Below are positions 20,676 through 33,824 of a stretch of 64,000 nucleotides of DNA, piece after piece. Location of the stretch: positions 35,454 to 99,453 of the forward strand of contig NW_019775542.1 in the NCBI RefSeq assembly GCF_001039355.2. Direction: 5' to 3'. A program made the position numbers and the translations under genes. This DNA is from Lingula anatina (Eukaryota > Brachiopoda > Lingulata > Lingulida > Lingulidae). The notes beneath the pieces are model-generated. The model saw only the letters and a list, made by a program, of their open reading frames with translations. It did no database searches and was not told where the DNA came from. Every line of letters begins with the position of its first letter. The stretch's first letter is position 1.

Positions 20676-23600
20676 ATGTCGTCCAGGGGGAAGCGAGGTC
20701 GAGGTCGACCGCCAAGAAATCCTTTGTCAGGGAAATCCCATTTTCTCAAAACCCCAAAGCGCCAAGCTCAAATAGTCGACCGCAGCTCCAGGGCCAGCAC
20801 ACCGGCAAGCAGTATCTCTGGACGGGGTGGCAGGGAACGGGATGCACGAACCAAGTCTCGCAGTTTTATACGGGCAGCATTAGATGAGGACGATTTTGAC
20901 AGCAGAGATTCTTTTAACGACTCGGAGGCTGATCTATCGGACCACAGTGATCTTGATAGTGAGATACCTTTGGCTTTGGAAGATGACTCTGAATTCGAGT
21001 TAGATGAATCTGTTTGTAGTGATGAAGAGTTGGAAACAACACAGACCAAACCCAGGGTGTACAGACCTCGTCCTAAAAGCCCAGAATTTGTTGAAGATGA
21101 AACAGTCATTCCTCCTCTCATCCTACCTACCAGTTCTACTGATTTAATGATGCCAAGTGAACATTTAATGAAAACGTTAAGTATATATGAGGTGCTGCAC
21201 AGGTTCAGAGTAATTCTGCGTCTCACACCATTTACACTAGAAGATTTCATTGCAGCACTTGTAAGTGATGAACAGTGCTGCCTTTTAGCAGAAATTCACA
21301 TAGCTTTATTACGCTCTCTTTTACGAGAAGAAGATGGCAATAACACAACATTTGGACCACATGATGTAAAAGATAGTATAAATATTCAACTATTTTTTCT
21401 TGATGGCATGACTTGGCCAGAGTTGATTCGAGCATATTTGGATAGTGACCTTCATCAAGAGTACAGGGCAGTGATGCCCGCCTTGGAGAAACCTGGATAT
21501 CCATTTGTCGGAGTTGCAGATAAACTCCAAGTGCTGACAGCTTTGACCGACTTATACCTTGGTTCAAATGCAGTAAGAGAAGATCTGATGAATGAAGGAA
21601 ATGTTGCATATGATGATCATTGCAGGGCTTGCCACAAGTGAGTTCACAATATTTATCTATTTGGACATTGATTGATTGATTGATTTTTTTTAACAGAGTC
21701 TCTAGGACACCTTATATCTTCTGTATGTTTTAGTGATATTTTATTAAGCTTTTATAAAATACAGTCGGGTGTAAAACTGTATGTATCACATGTATACATG
21801 TAGGTTCAATTTTATCAAAATACCATCTAAAAATCAAATAATAAAGCTTTGATAGAAATCTTTTCTAATCATTTAACTTTATATTTCAAATTATTCCAAA
21901 AATAATTTTTTTAACATTGATACTTTATATCATAGACTTGGTGACCTACTGTGCTGCGAAACCTGTTCAGCTGTGTACCACCTTGGCTGTGTTGACCCCC
22001 CGTTGGAGGAAGTCCCTGATGATGACTGGGTGTGCACTGTGTGCCAAGGAAACCAGGTAAGGAAGTAGAGTACTCAGTAAATGAGTAAAAGTAAATGGTG
22101 GATCATATGTACATTTAGCAGTGACAGACCATCCTTTTTTCTATTCTTTTTTTAAATCTTTTATTTACATAAGCAGAAAGATGAAATATTTTAATTGGGA
22201 CATAAAAGCTGTGGTATTTCCATTTTTTTCTCCCTTTATTGTGTGCATGTGTAATACAGAGTAGGTGCATCATTTGGCCATGGATCCATGAAATTAGTGC
22301 AAAGTGTCTCATACCTAGGAATTATGCAGAAGTCCTGTGCTGTGATTTATATATTATCAAACTTCACAATGGCATGCATGAACAGGGTTGAGCAGAGGAG
22401 ACATTGTAGTACAATGTGCTGCTTAGTAATGCTCCTGCATCCCTCTCTTTGATTGGCCGACACAGGTTGCTTTCTTTTTTATGTATATTTTTGGCAGAAA
22501 TAAAACTCAAAAGTGTGATGTTTGAAATGACTCAATGAACTGATTATCTTGTGGCTCTGGTTTTTAGGTAAAAGGGGTGACGGATTGTATCTCAGAACTT
22601 GAAAAAAGTGCATTACCGAGCAGACATGACCCAATTGGATACGACAGGCATCGTAGAAAATACTGGTTTATGTGCAGGAGACTTATAGTGTGAGTAGTAC
22701 AAAAATACAGTAATTTTAGGTGTGTTATGTGGATTAATAATCAAAAAGCATATTTACTGGCATTACATTATTATTTTTAAAATTTATTTTATTTTATTTA
22801 TTTATTTTTTTTTTGGGGGGGGGGGGTGTAGGAGGCTACCAGGGTACAATAAATTTAAGTGAAAAGAACAAATATATTAGAATTATACATTTTACTTTAA
22901 AAGAACGGCTATCTGGCCTCCTCAATGCATCATCACTATACAGCTCCAAATGGAAAATATGGTATCAAAATGTTTTAAAGTCTGCCTAGTTTTGCCTAAG
23001 CTAAGTGAACAGTTAAATACGTAACATTTGTTGGATTTCAAGTTATGTAAAGGGGCAACATTTGAGCAGGATTATTAGTATTTAAGGATGCAGCATGCCT
23101 TTTAGCCAAGGGCACAATCTGTCTACTAAGGGAAATAAAAGGAAGGTTTTTAGACAAAAAAAATCCCATTGACATTCCTTTAGAGAATTATGTGTACATT
23201 TTTCCAGGGAAGATGACAATGAAGTATGGTACTACAGCAGTACTCAAGCCTTAGCTGAGTTACTGGAGTGCCTGGATCACTCCTACTGGGAAAGACATTT
23301 GGTTAATGCAATAATGGAATTGGATGATATCAAGAGACAAATCCAGATTACTGATGAATTGACCAATGCCCACAAAGGGTCAAGAAAGTCAGCACTTGAG
23401 GAAGAGACTAGTAAGTAACATAGCATAATACTTTTTTGCACTATTTTCAATTTAGTACATTTATAATATGTCCTGCAGTCTTGATCAGTTTTATTAATTA
23501 AATGGATTCAACTTAATTTTTCAACTTGTTACAATTTTAGGTGGATTTTAATCTATCATAGTAATTTTTAAAGGTGAGATTGAAAGAACTTTTAGATATA

Positions 23601-26600
23601 AAAGCAAATCAGTAGCAATTTTTTCTTTGATTTTCTCTCTTTGATTCTTTCATTCAGCAAATCTGATCAAACTCCAAACAGAGAGAGCAGCAAAGAAAGC
23701 CAGAGAGGAAGAAGAAAGGAAGCGCTTGGAAGAAGAAAAGAAACTGGAAGCAGAGAGGAAGAGAATTGAGGAAGAAGAGAGAAGACTAAGAGGAGAAGAG
23801 ACAGGGGTTCAGTTAGGCCCAGGTTGGTCTGTATCCCAGGATAGCACAGTGAGTGGCATCAGCACAGAGGGGTTGACAAAACCAGATGGTACCCCAGTGG
23901 GAGAAACCAGAGCTCCTGGGGAAATGCAGCAAAGTACAAATACAGAGGAAGTTTTGCAGGAGCAGGTAGTAGTGTCATTTAAGCTTGGTAGTTTATTATG
24001 ACATGTTTGCGTATTTTTACTTACATCAAATATGCAGTACAGAAAAAGAGTATTGCCTTGGCTTGTTAACATGGATGAATACCAATGAATAAATCTTCTG
24101 TTTTTAGTACTTGAAAGTGATTGTGAGGCACCCAAAGTGGTTTTAACTGTTCTTTTCTTTTTATTATGTACAGACACAGATGTGTCTGTANCAGTGTAGG
24201 AGGCTACCAGGGTACCATTAATTTAAGTGAAAAGAACAAATATATTAAAATTATACATTTTACTTTAAAAGAACAGCTATCTGGCCTCCTCAATGCATCA
24301 TCACTATACAGCTCCAAATGGAAAATATGGTATCAAAATGTTTTAAAGTCTGCCTAATTTTGCCTAAGCTAAGTGAACAGTTAAATACGTAACATTTGTT
24401 GGATTTCATGTTATGTATTGTAAAGGGGCAACATTTGAGCAGGATTATTAACAGCATTAGTATTTAAGGATGCAGCATGCCTTTTAGCCAAGTGCACAAT
24501 CTGTCTACTAAGGGAAATAAAAGGAAGGTTTTTAGACAAAAAAAATCCCATTGACATTCCTTTAGAGAATTATGTGTACATTTTTCCAGGGAAGATGACA
24601 ATGAAGTATGGTACTACAGCAGTACTCAAGCCTTAGCTGAGTTACTGGAGTGCCTGGATCACTCCTACTGGGAAAGACATTTGGTTAATGCAATAATGGA
24701 ATTGGATGATATCAAGAGACAAATCCAGATTACTGATGAATTGACCAATGCCCACAAAGGGTCAAGAAAGTCAGCACTTGAGGAAGAGACTAGTAAGTAA
24801 CATAGCATAATACTTTTTTGCACTATTTTCAATTTAGTACATTTATAATATGTCCTGCAGTCTTGGTCAGTTTTTTTAATTAAATGGATTCGACTTAATT
24901 TTTCAACTTGTTACAATTTTAGGTGGATTTTAATCTATCATAGTAATTTTTAAAGGTGAGATTGAAAGAACTTTAAGATATAAAAGCAAATCAGTAGCAA
25001 TTTTTTCTTTGATTTTCTCTCTTTGATTCTTTCATTCAGCAAATCTGATCAAACTCCAAACAGAGAGAGCAGCAAAGAAAGCCAGAGAGGAAGAAGAAAG
25101 GAAGCGCTTGGAAGAAGAAAAGAAACTGGAAGAAGAGAGGAAGAGAATTGAGGAAGAAGAGAGAAGACTAAGAGGAGAAGAGACAGGGGTTCAGTTAGGC
25201 CCAGGTTGGTCTGTATCCCAGGATAGCACAGTGAGTGGCATCAGCACAGAGGGGTTGACAAAACCAGATGGTACCCCAGTGGGAGAAACCAGAGCTCCTG
25301 GAGAAATGCAGCAAAGTACAAATACAGAGGAAGTTTTGCAGGAGCAGGTAGTAGTGTCATTTAAGCTTGGTAGTTTATTATGATATGTTTGCTTATTTTT
25401 ACTTACATCAAATATGCAGTACAGAAAAAGAGTATTGCCTTGGCTTGTTAACATGGATGAATAACAGTGAATAAATCTTCTGTTTTTAGCACTTGAAAGT
25501 GATTGTGAGGCACCTAAAGTGGTTTTAACTGTTCTTTTCTTTTTATATGGCAATCTGGTTCCCTTTTTATTAGTGATAGAGAAAAGTTTCTTATATTATA
25601 AACCCTGGGTTTGCTAATTTCAAGGAAAATTAGATAACTTTTGCACCAGAGCTAGCTTCTAACACCTGACTGTTCTTTTACAGCATACACTGACAACTGG
25701 GACGAGTACAGAAATAGCCACCAGCACCACTAACACCAGGTCTGTCAATGAAGATGGTGTTGAAGAGAAGATCATGGAGGTAGAAGTCACCACTACCACC
25801 ACCACAGTGACCACAGCTACCACTACAGTGAAAATGACCACCATTGAGACGGGGGCAGGGGACGCTTCTGCTGAACAGGAGAAAACAGGTGATGTTTAAT
25901 GCATTTTGCATGCACATGCACACATACTTGGCACATATCTTAAAATGCTTGCCTTTAAGAAAAAAAGGTAACATTCTTTGACTGGTATGTTTATTTAAGT
26001 CTTGAATGTGATCATTTAAGAGAAATTTCAACTTTGTAGTGTAGAAGCTCTCAGTAGACAGTTATATTATCATAAACATTCATTACTTTGTTTTTATTTT
26101 CAGTTTAAGGTCACACTCATCATAAAAGATACTAATTTGTTTCTGTTAGCCTTGCTTACATTTCAAAGGATTTGATAAGGCAGTTTGCATTAACAAAACA
26201 TCTGATAAATAGATTATCTTACAGCCTGAAAACCGAATGATAAAATTTTTGTGCACTACTTTTAGACGTAGAGAAGAAAGAGCCTCCCAGTAGCAATACT
26301 AGCCCTAATGAGAGTGCTAGCGCCAGTGGAGACAGCGAGATGAAGACCCAGGGTGAGGACACAGAAGCTGTGAAACCCAAAGTGGTCAGTCTCCAAAGCA
26401 CCTTTCCCAATGCTAAGGCCACTGTGCTGGACACTGGTGGACAGACACAGGGAAATGGTAATTTTTTTTTTTAGAATTACAGTTAAGGCAATGAAAATTG
26501 TTTGTGTTTAAAATGTAGAAATTGCCAAGAAAATAAAGATTTTAGTTATGGCCACTTTTTGGTGAAAATTTAGCGTTTAAAGCCAATGATTGTACCTAGT

Positions 26601-29600
26601 AGTGTATAAAAATAATTTAAAAATTGTGTAACATTGGATAAAGATGTGTAATTGTATATGAACCAGATACAAACCAGTCTCCCAAGGCCCAGAGTAACAC
26701 CAAGATTGTGATGATTGGTAAGGATGGGAAACAGATGACCATCACCCTGCAGGGCCCTCCTCCCAAGAATCTGCCCCCAGGGACCACTGTGGTCAACTCT
26801 ACGTCCAGTGTGGTCAAGGGGGCGGTCACAAACACTGAAGAAGGTATGCACATAAAATTTATTTATTTACTTATTTATTTTTTTTTATTATTTTTTTTTT
26901 TAATCTTCAAAACAGATTTTTTGAGTATTCAAACTTGGATAGTTCATATATTAAATTAAAACATTTGTATCATGAATTTATTTGTCCAATACAAATTTAA
27001 TAGATTGTAGAAGTATATCATAAAAATCTTTTGGTTTTGTGATTTGTAGGGTTTAAATTGTTCTGAAACCTAAAATTTTCTATTAAAATTACAAACTTGC
27101 TTTGATTTGTGTTGTCAATTAGCATCTGCAGAAAGCAGAAAAATGGTGACACGTTCTAGAACAGGATCGTTGACTCCCAAGCAGTTCACTGACTCCATCA
27201 CCTCCACCACGGCCAGTGTGAAGATGACCAGCGTCCGTTCCCTGCAGCAGTCCAATGAGGACAGTGTTTTGGTCATCAACAAGGATGGACAGATATCCAA
27301 AGTGGGCAAATCTCAGTCGTCTGTGGTTCAGCAGCAGAATGTGTTGTTTAAATTAGGTGTGTTGGTTATAACGATAAAATTTTTGAAGGTCATTCAGTGA
27401 AGTGCTTGAGTTTTCATAATTTTTCATACAAAATTCGTTACTTTTGTCTTTTATGTTGCATTTGAAAACGCATGCAGTCATGCACACACACTTTCTGTTT
27501 ATTGTGTTTTTTTTTTTTTTTTTTTAAAGAACGTGTCACATTCAAACAAATTTAAAAAAATGATATTCCTCTAAAGTTTTTAATCCTTTTTTTTTTTAAT
27601 GGTAGCTAAATAAGTTTTGGGCATTTTGTTTCAGGAATGGAAGGGAATTATAAGATGTATGTGAACCAGTACACAACCAATGATCTTGCCTTAAACAAAC
27701 ATCAGCATGCAGAGGAGAGAGACAAGAAAAGATGGCTGTCTCACAAATTTAGTCTCACGCCAGTCAGTGAATTCAAGTGGAATGGGACCATTTATGGTTG
27801 GTGTTTTTTTTTTGTAACAGATCTATGTTATATGTATTAAGCACATGAAAAAGTATGATTAATTAGTACTCAGTGATGTACTGCTTTTTTTTTTTGCAGA
27901 TTTCATGATAAAAAACACCTTTTTCCATTTTCTTGGATATTGCAAAATCAGAAATATTGCAGAGGGTAAAATGCTGATGATAATTGGTGCTCATCTAAAA
28001 AAGGGCTTTATCTTCACTTGCTACAGATGATAAGTTAGTTGCTTTTCTATGACTATGTTGCTTCTTCTGAAAGAGGACTTAGTAGGTCACTAACAGTTTC
28101 ACTGAGCAGTGCTGTAATCGGGATAAATTTAAGATAAAGCAATCCATGTTATTACCTTATTTTCCAGGCAACCGTACCTTGATTGTATCAACACTGCGCC
28201 TCAGCATTACCCAGCTTGAGCAGAACATCCCGTCAGCCTTCCTCCATCCCAACTGGCCATACCACAGACAGAGCTGGGTGAAGGCAGTCCACATGTGCCA
28301 AAGTGCTCAGGATTTCTCCCTGGCACTGGCAATATTTGAAGCTTGTATCAAACCAGTAGTATTTCTGCCAGTTTGGAGTGAGGCTTTAGGTAAATCTGCA
28401 CTATTGCTTGTTTTGTTACTAAGTAGAACAGTTTGTCACCCTTAATAGGTCTTTAACTCTAGAGAACTACTGTAGTATGAAAAGAAAAGATATTTCAAAA
28501 ACTTAACTGACTTTACTGGATATTTTAAACAAAATTTTAATGTTTTTTCAAGTAATGCAGCTTTTTTATGTTAGAGAGGCTCAGGGTGGTAGAGTTTTAT
28601 AGCAAATAGCGGGAATTCAGAAATATATAGCTCTTCAAGCTTACAGTGCATGTAAAGCAGGAAATTCAGAAATATTTTTGTTCCATCCCTTTTAGGTCAT
28701 GTAAGAATGCAAAGGATAACTGCTGCTGATAAAGAAGAATTGAAAAAGAGAGAAAAGGAATTGAGGAAACAGAAGAAGGATGAAGATGAAGATTGGAATG
28801 ATAGGTCAACTTGGGTCAAATACACCCTAGGGCTAAAGCACCAGGTGTCTCTCTCTCACACATTGCTTTGATTTTCAAAGGCCATTGTATTATTGTCTTT
28901 CAGTCTGTTGATTGCAATGAAAATAAATATGAAAATGATATTTGTGAGCATAAAAGTCAATTGGAATTCAGTGCATTTCAAGAAGTCCCATCAACTGCAT
29001 TACAACTGTTAGAAAGGATTCAGTAATTCTGCAGTGATTACCAGTATTTACATCAATCAATTAGTTACTTTCATAGCTTTTGTTCTGAAATGTTTAATTG
29101 TCTGTCAAGTCAACTGCCTCAGGTAAAGGGATCAAAGTTGATATATACTCTACCTAAGTTGACATTTTCATTATATTTCCTGGTATTTTCAGGTCTGGAA
29201 ACAAAAAGGTGAGGAGTACAGGATCTATGGGGGCAGTGGCTGGTTATGGCTGAGTGCAGCAAGGACCTATCACTATGTTCCTCAGGGGACGGTGGGGCTG
29301 AGGGGCGTGGTCAACAAGCTGAGGAGACGTTGGAAGGAAAAATGTGCTGAGGAACAATCTACTGACTTTGCCAAGTCAGATTTGGCTTCAGATGCTCCAG
29401 AGGTGAAAGAGGGAGAAGGACAGGGTGAAGAAAAAATGGATGTAGATGAACAATCTGAAGAAAAAGAAAAGAAAGATGAAGCACCAAAGGGAGAGAAATC
29501 TATGAATGAGGAAGTGAAAGAAGAGGAGAAAAAAATGGAAGTGGACAATGATGGTGAGAAAGAGTCAAATGAAGACCAGAAAGTGGAAAAGACAAATGCA

Positions 29601-32600
29601 GAAAAAGAAAGTGAGCCAAAGACGGATAAGAAGAAGGCAGAAGTGAAATCTAAAAGCTCTCCAGGCAAGTCCAAGTTAGAGCAGGCAAAGTTTGATGAGG
29701 AAGCAAGACTGAAAGCTGAGGCAGAGGGCATGAGGACAGACTTGATTGATGTGTCAAAGTCATTGCTGGAAAGGACTTTTTATCCTAAACTTACCAAACC
29801 TGCTGCTAAACTAGATATTTTCCTTGAGCGCCGTGTCAAGCAAGATGAATGGGAGAAGAAGCAAAGAAGAGCTTTGGAGCATTTGATTACTAAACACAAT
29901 GAGGTGGAGAAACAAAAACTTGCTGCCAAAGAGGCAGGGAAGAAAGGTTCATTGAAGAATGAGAATGAAGACAAAATATATCAGTGCTACTCTTCTGTCT
30001 GCAGGAAAGAGAAGGGCTCAAACACACCATGTTTCTCCATTACTTGTCAGATGAGTACCAACATCAAAAAGGAACCAACAGATGTAGAAATGAAAGACGT
30101 TAAAAGTGAGCCAACTGAGCAAAAAGTTGGTACGAAAGATGAAAAACCAGTTGTTTTGAATGGAGAAATTGGGAGTGATGGAAGTGACAGCAAAATAAGT
30201 TCTTCCGATAGAAAGACTGAGAAAGGAGAAGATGAGGACGAAGATGTTGATGTGGAAGCAGTGAAAGAGGAGGGGATGGAAGAGGCCAACAAAGATGCAG
30301 ATTCAAAGACCTCTGGCTTCATGAACTCATTTTTGTCTTTTGTTCAAAAGGACAGCACCAAAGGAGAAAAACCTGAGGGAAAAGAACAAGAGAAGGACAC
30401 TGAAAGTGCAAAACAGGATCAGGCCTCTACTAGTGGGGAAGGTAACTTGAAATCAGAGACAAAAGTTGCTGTCAAATCCTCTCCTCAGTCTGGTGTCACT
30501 CTCACAGGTCTTGCCAACACACTGTCCTCTGAGAAACTCAAGGAGATTGCCTCCAAAATGCCCAAGGTACGTGGCACCAATGAAAAAGTCTACTTGCCCA
30601 AATTTATCAGATTACATGGTAAGAAAGCTAAGAATACAAAGAAACTTAATCTCCCAGGGTGTCAGAAGTTCAGCACTAAGAGTGGAAAACGAAGCGTATT
30701 TATTCTGGAAAACCATGATCTGAAGAGGCTGTCTCGTAAGGCTGGGATGGTTGAAGCTAAAGGTTTCAATTACAATTGTAAAATGAACAATGTGAATTGG
30801 ATCTATCCATGTCCTCGGCCTTTGTTCAAGACAGCATGGCGTTACAGGACCCAGACAGCAGTCTCCCTGGCATCAGCCTGTGTCCAACTGCGTGTTATTT
30901 GGGCTTGCATACGCTGGGATGACATGTCTGTTAAACCGCCACAAGGGGGCACTAATACTGTCACCACAGACAGCGAGATTATAACCACCGAGTTACTGAA
31001 GAGAAGAGATATTGGTCATTCTGGTCTGCAGTCTGAATTTTTGGTCAGGAAGATCATTGTTCCCATAGGACTGCCTAGTCAGCCCAAAGGTCAGTTGCCT
31101 ATTTATTTATTTTTCTATCAAAGATAAGTGTATTTTAAGTGAATCAAAAATTCTACTGTCATTATTATAAATTAAAATAGTGTATGGGGTGGGGCTATTT
31201 TGACATGTTAGACTGCATAAATGTTTTGATGTAAAATCTATGAATATATACTATTATAAAAGTGTTTTTACAAATCGTGGAGTATTTGACATAAGTGCTA
31301 ATTGTAGTTGGTCTCTTGCTGATTTTTTGTAGAGAAATATACTCCTCAGCGTAAAGGATTACGTGAACGTCGTCGAGCAGAATCTCCAAAGATCACAGAG
31401 CCATGCGTGAACGAAACCTGGACGCCAGAGGAACAACTGGAACTCTGGGAGATAAAGCAGTTTGGAGAAAAGTAAGCAGTTTGTTATGTACATACATATA
31501 AGAACAAGATATGAGCTCTCTGTATCACGACAACTATGGCTTCTTAGGATTGTAAGAACTTGCACATTTGTGAAAATTTCAAAAAATTAATTTTACAAGA
31601 ACATACAGACATCCATAATGGAAAGAATCAGTTTCATGAGAGATGCATGCATAGATTATTTAGCAACTGTATCCTTACTATTTTAATCATCAGAATTTTG
31701 GTTTGTTTGTTTGTTTCTTAAGATTTGCCCAAAACTGCAAAAACTTAATTCTAGCTTATATGTCCAACACAACATTTTCTTATATTTATTCCTTTATTTT
31801 TATTTTATAATCATCATTTAGAATACAGAATACAAAGAAAAATATGTAATTTATTCTCAGTTTTCAAACAAATTTTTTATCCAACTTCCAGAGTGGAGCG
31901 CCAGAAGCAGGTAATCCAGCAGAAGTTGGTCCAGGTGACTACCCAGCAGGCACAGCAGCAGCAGTTAACCCAGACCCCAATTAAACCCAACAATGATGCT
32001 GCACATATACGAGCACAGCTAGAGAAGCAACTCAAGGAACAGAGGACAGCTTTCCAGCAGAAAAAACTTGAGGAACAGGCCAGGAGTAAAACCGGCAGTG
32101 TCTCTGTCTCTGCTGCCCCATCGTCTATTATTTCTGCTCTTGGAGGGTCTTCTACTACAGCGGCGGGGGCACCTGCTTTTAAGACGATTGTCGTAAAGCC
32201 TCCAGGTGGAGCCACTACTGTGACGACTCCCTCAAGTCAGCAGAGACTGATCCTCACACAGAAGGGAGGAGAAGCCGTGGGGTCAAGTAAGTTCACTTAC
32301 AAAATATGTTGTAGAACAAAGGTGTTGGAGTATAAAATTTGTGTGAATTTGTGATTAAAAATAAAATATGACAGTTAAACAGTAAAATAATTCATAAAAA
32401 AGTTTGTGGTTCTTTAAATGTTTACTGACATGATTGCTTTAAGAATTTGTTTTTTAGTCTTGAATACATCTAAAAGCGTCATGAAATACTCGTATCAAGA
32501 GTTGAAATCTTGTTGATCTATTGTGATTTCATAAAGAGATGTTTTTTTTAATGACTACTGTGTTGCTACACACTTACTAGTATATTACTTTCCCTATCAG

Positions 32601-33781
32601 TCCCCCCATTGAGTGGACAGAGAGTGGGCAGAGTGGCCACATTACAGCTGCCAGGGACCACCATCACTGTGAGGCCTAAAAATACACTTACTATATCTCG
32701 ACCAGCTACAGGGACTACCGCTACACAGAGCACACCAACCCGCCTTATAGCACCTGCTGGGCAGATTACTACAGCAGCTACACCAGGTATGGACTTTTGT
32801 TACATTTTGCTTCTCTTTATTGAGAATAGTTTGGAGGGTATTGACTTCTATTGAATGTTGATATGACATTCATCTTCTTCTTGAATTCCTTTTGCACATG
32901 CTGGCATCTAGGGCACCAACAGATATTTTCTGCTGCTCTGTCATGAGCTAGATATTAAATGGTTCCCAAGCTTTTTCCCAGTTGTTTCAGCTCTGCCTCT
33001 GCAGTCCTTCTTCATGTGGTCTTATTTCTTTATCTAGATAGATAAGATAGGTTGTAAATAGACAGAAAAGAGAGATTTGAATTTTTAAATGCTTTAATCT
33101 CTTCAGGTAAAACTTCAGACATGTTTTTTTTGTTGTTTCAGGCACCAAAGCTCCAGTGGTTGCCACAGGTGTCCCAGGCCAGCCCCAGCAGGTCCAGATT
33201 ATACAGGGTCCCCAGGGGGTCCTCACAGTGAGGGGCTTGCTCCCTGGCCAACAGATAATTCGCCTGCCAGACGGCCGCCTCCAGTTAATCACAGTCAGTA
33301 CAGCAGGCGGCACTCCTCAGGCTTCCCAGCAGCAGCAGCAGCAGCAGCAGACTCCTTCCTCTGCAGCCTCTTCCACTACACAGGTGTTACAGCTAGCCAC
33401 CCCTGCCACGCCTGCTACACCAGTCAGAACACAGTTACAGCTGAGACCTATACAGCCAGCTGCCAGTGCTGTTACCCTCACACCCCCTAGGCTGGTGGTT
33501 GCACCACGCATGGTGACAACTGTCTCTCCAGCTGGTAAGTCTCATGATTTGAATAGCATGATTATACTCTGTTACCTTTAAAAAGCTTGTTTTCAAATTT
33601 ATGTCATTTTAAATTAATGTATCTTAAAGGAAGTTTAGTACAAAATGACTTGAAATATTCATGTATGTTTGAATATTAGAACTTTCAAAACGGCTTGTTA
33701 AATATTTAGAAGAAAAAAATTTGGGGATTCAGGACATTTATTATTGTTTTCAGTAAATTATTTATTTATTTATTCATTTGT

Positions 33782-33824
<43 letters not shown>

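Noticed and set aside
29292..31127. 611-codon frame as a separate single-exon gene
   Set aside because: It is BPTF exon 13: frame and phase continue from exon 12 ([20 protein letters not shown]) and into exon 14.
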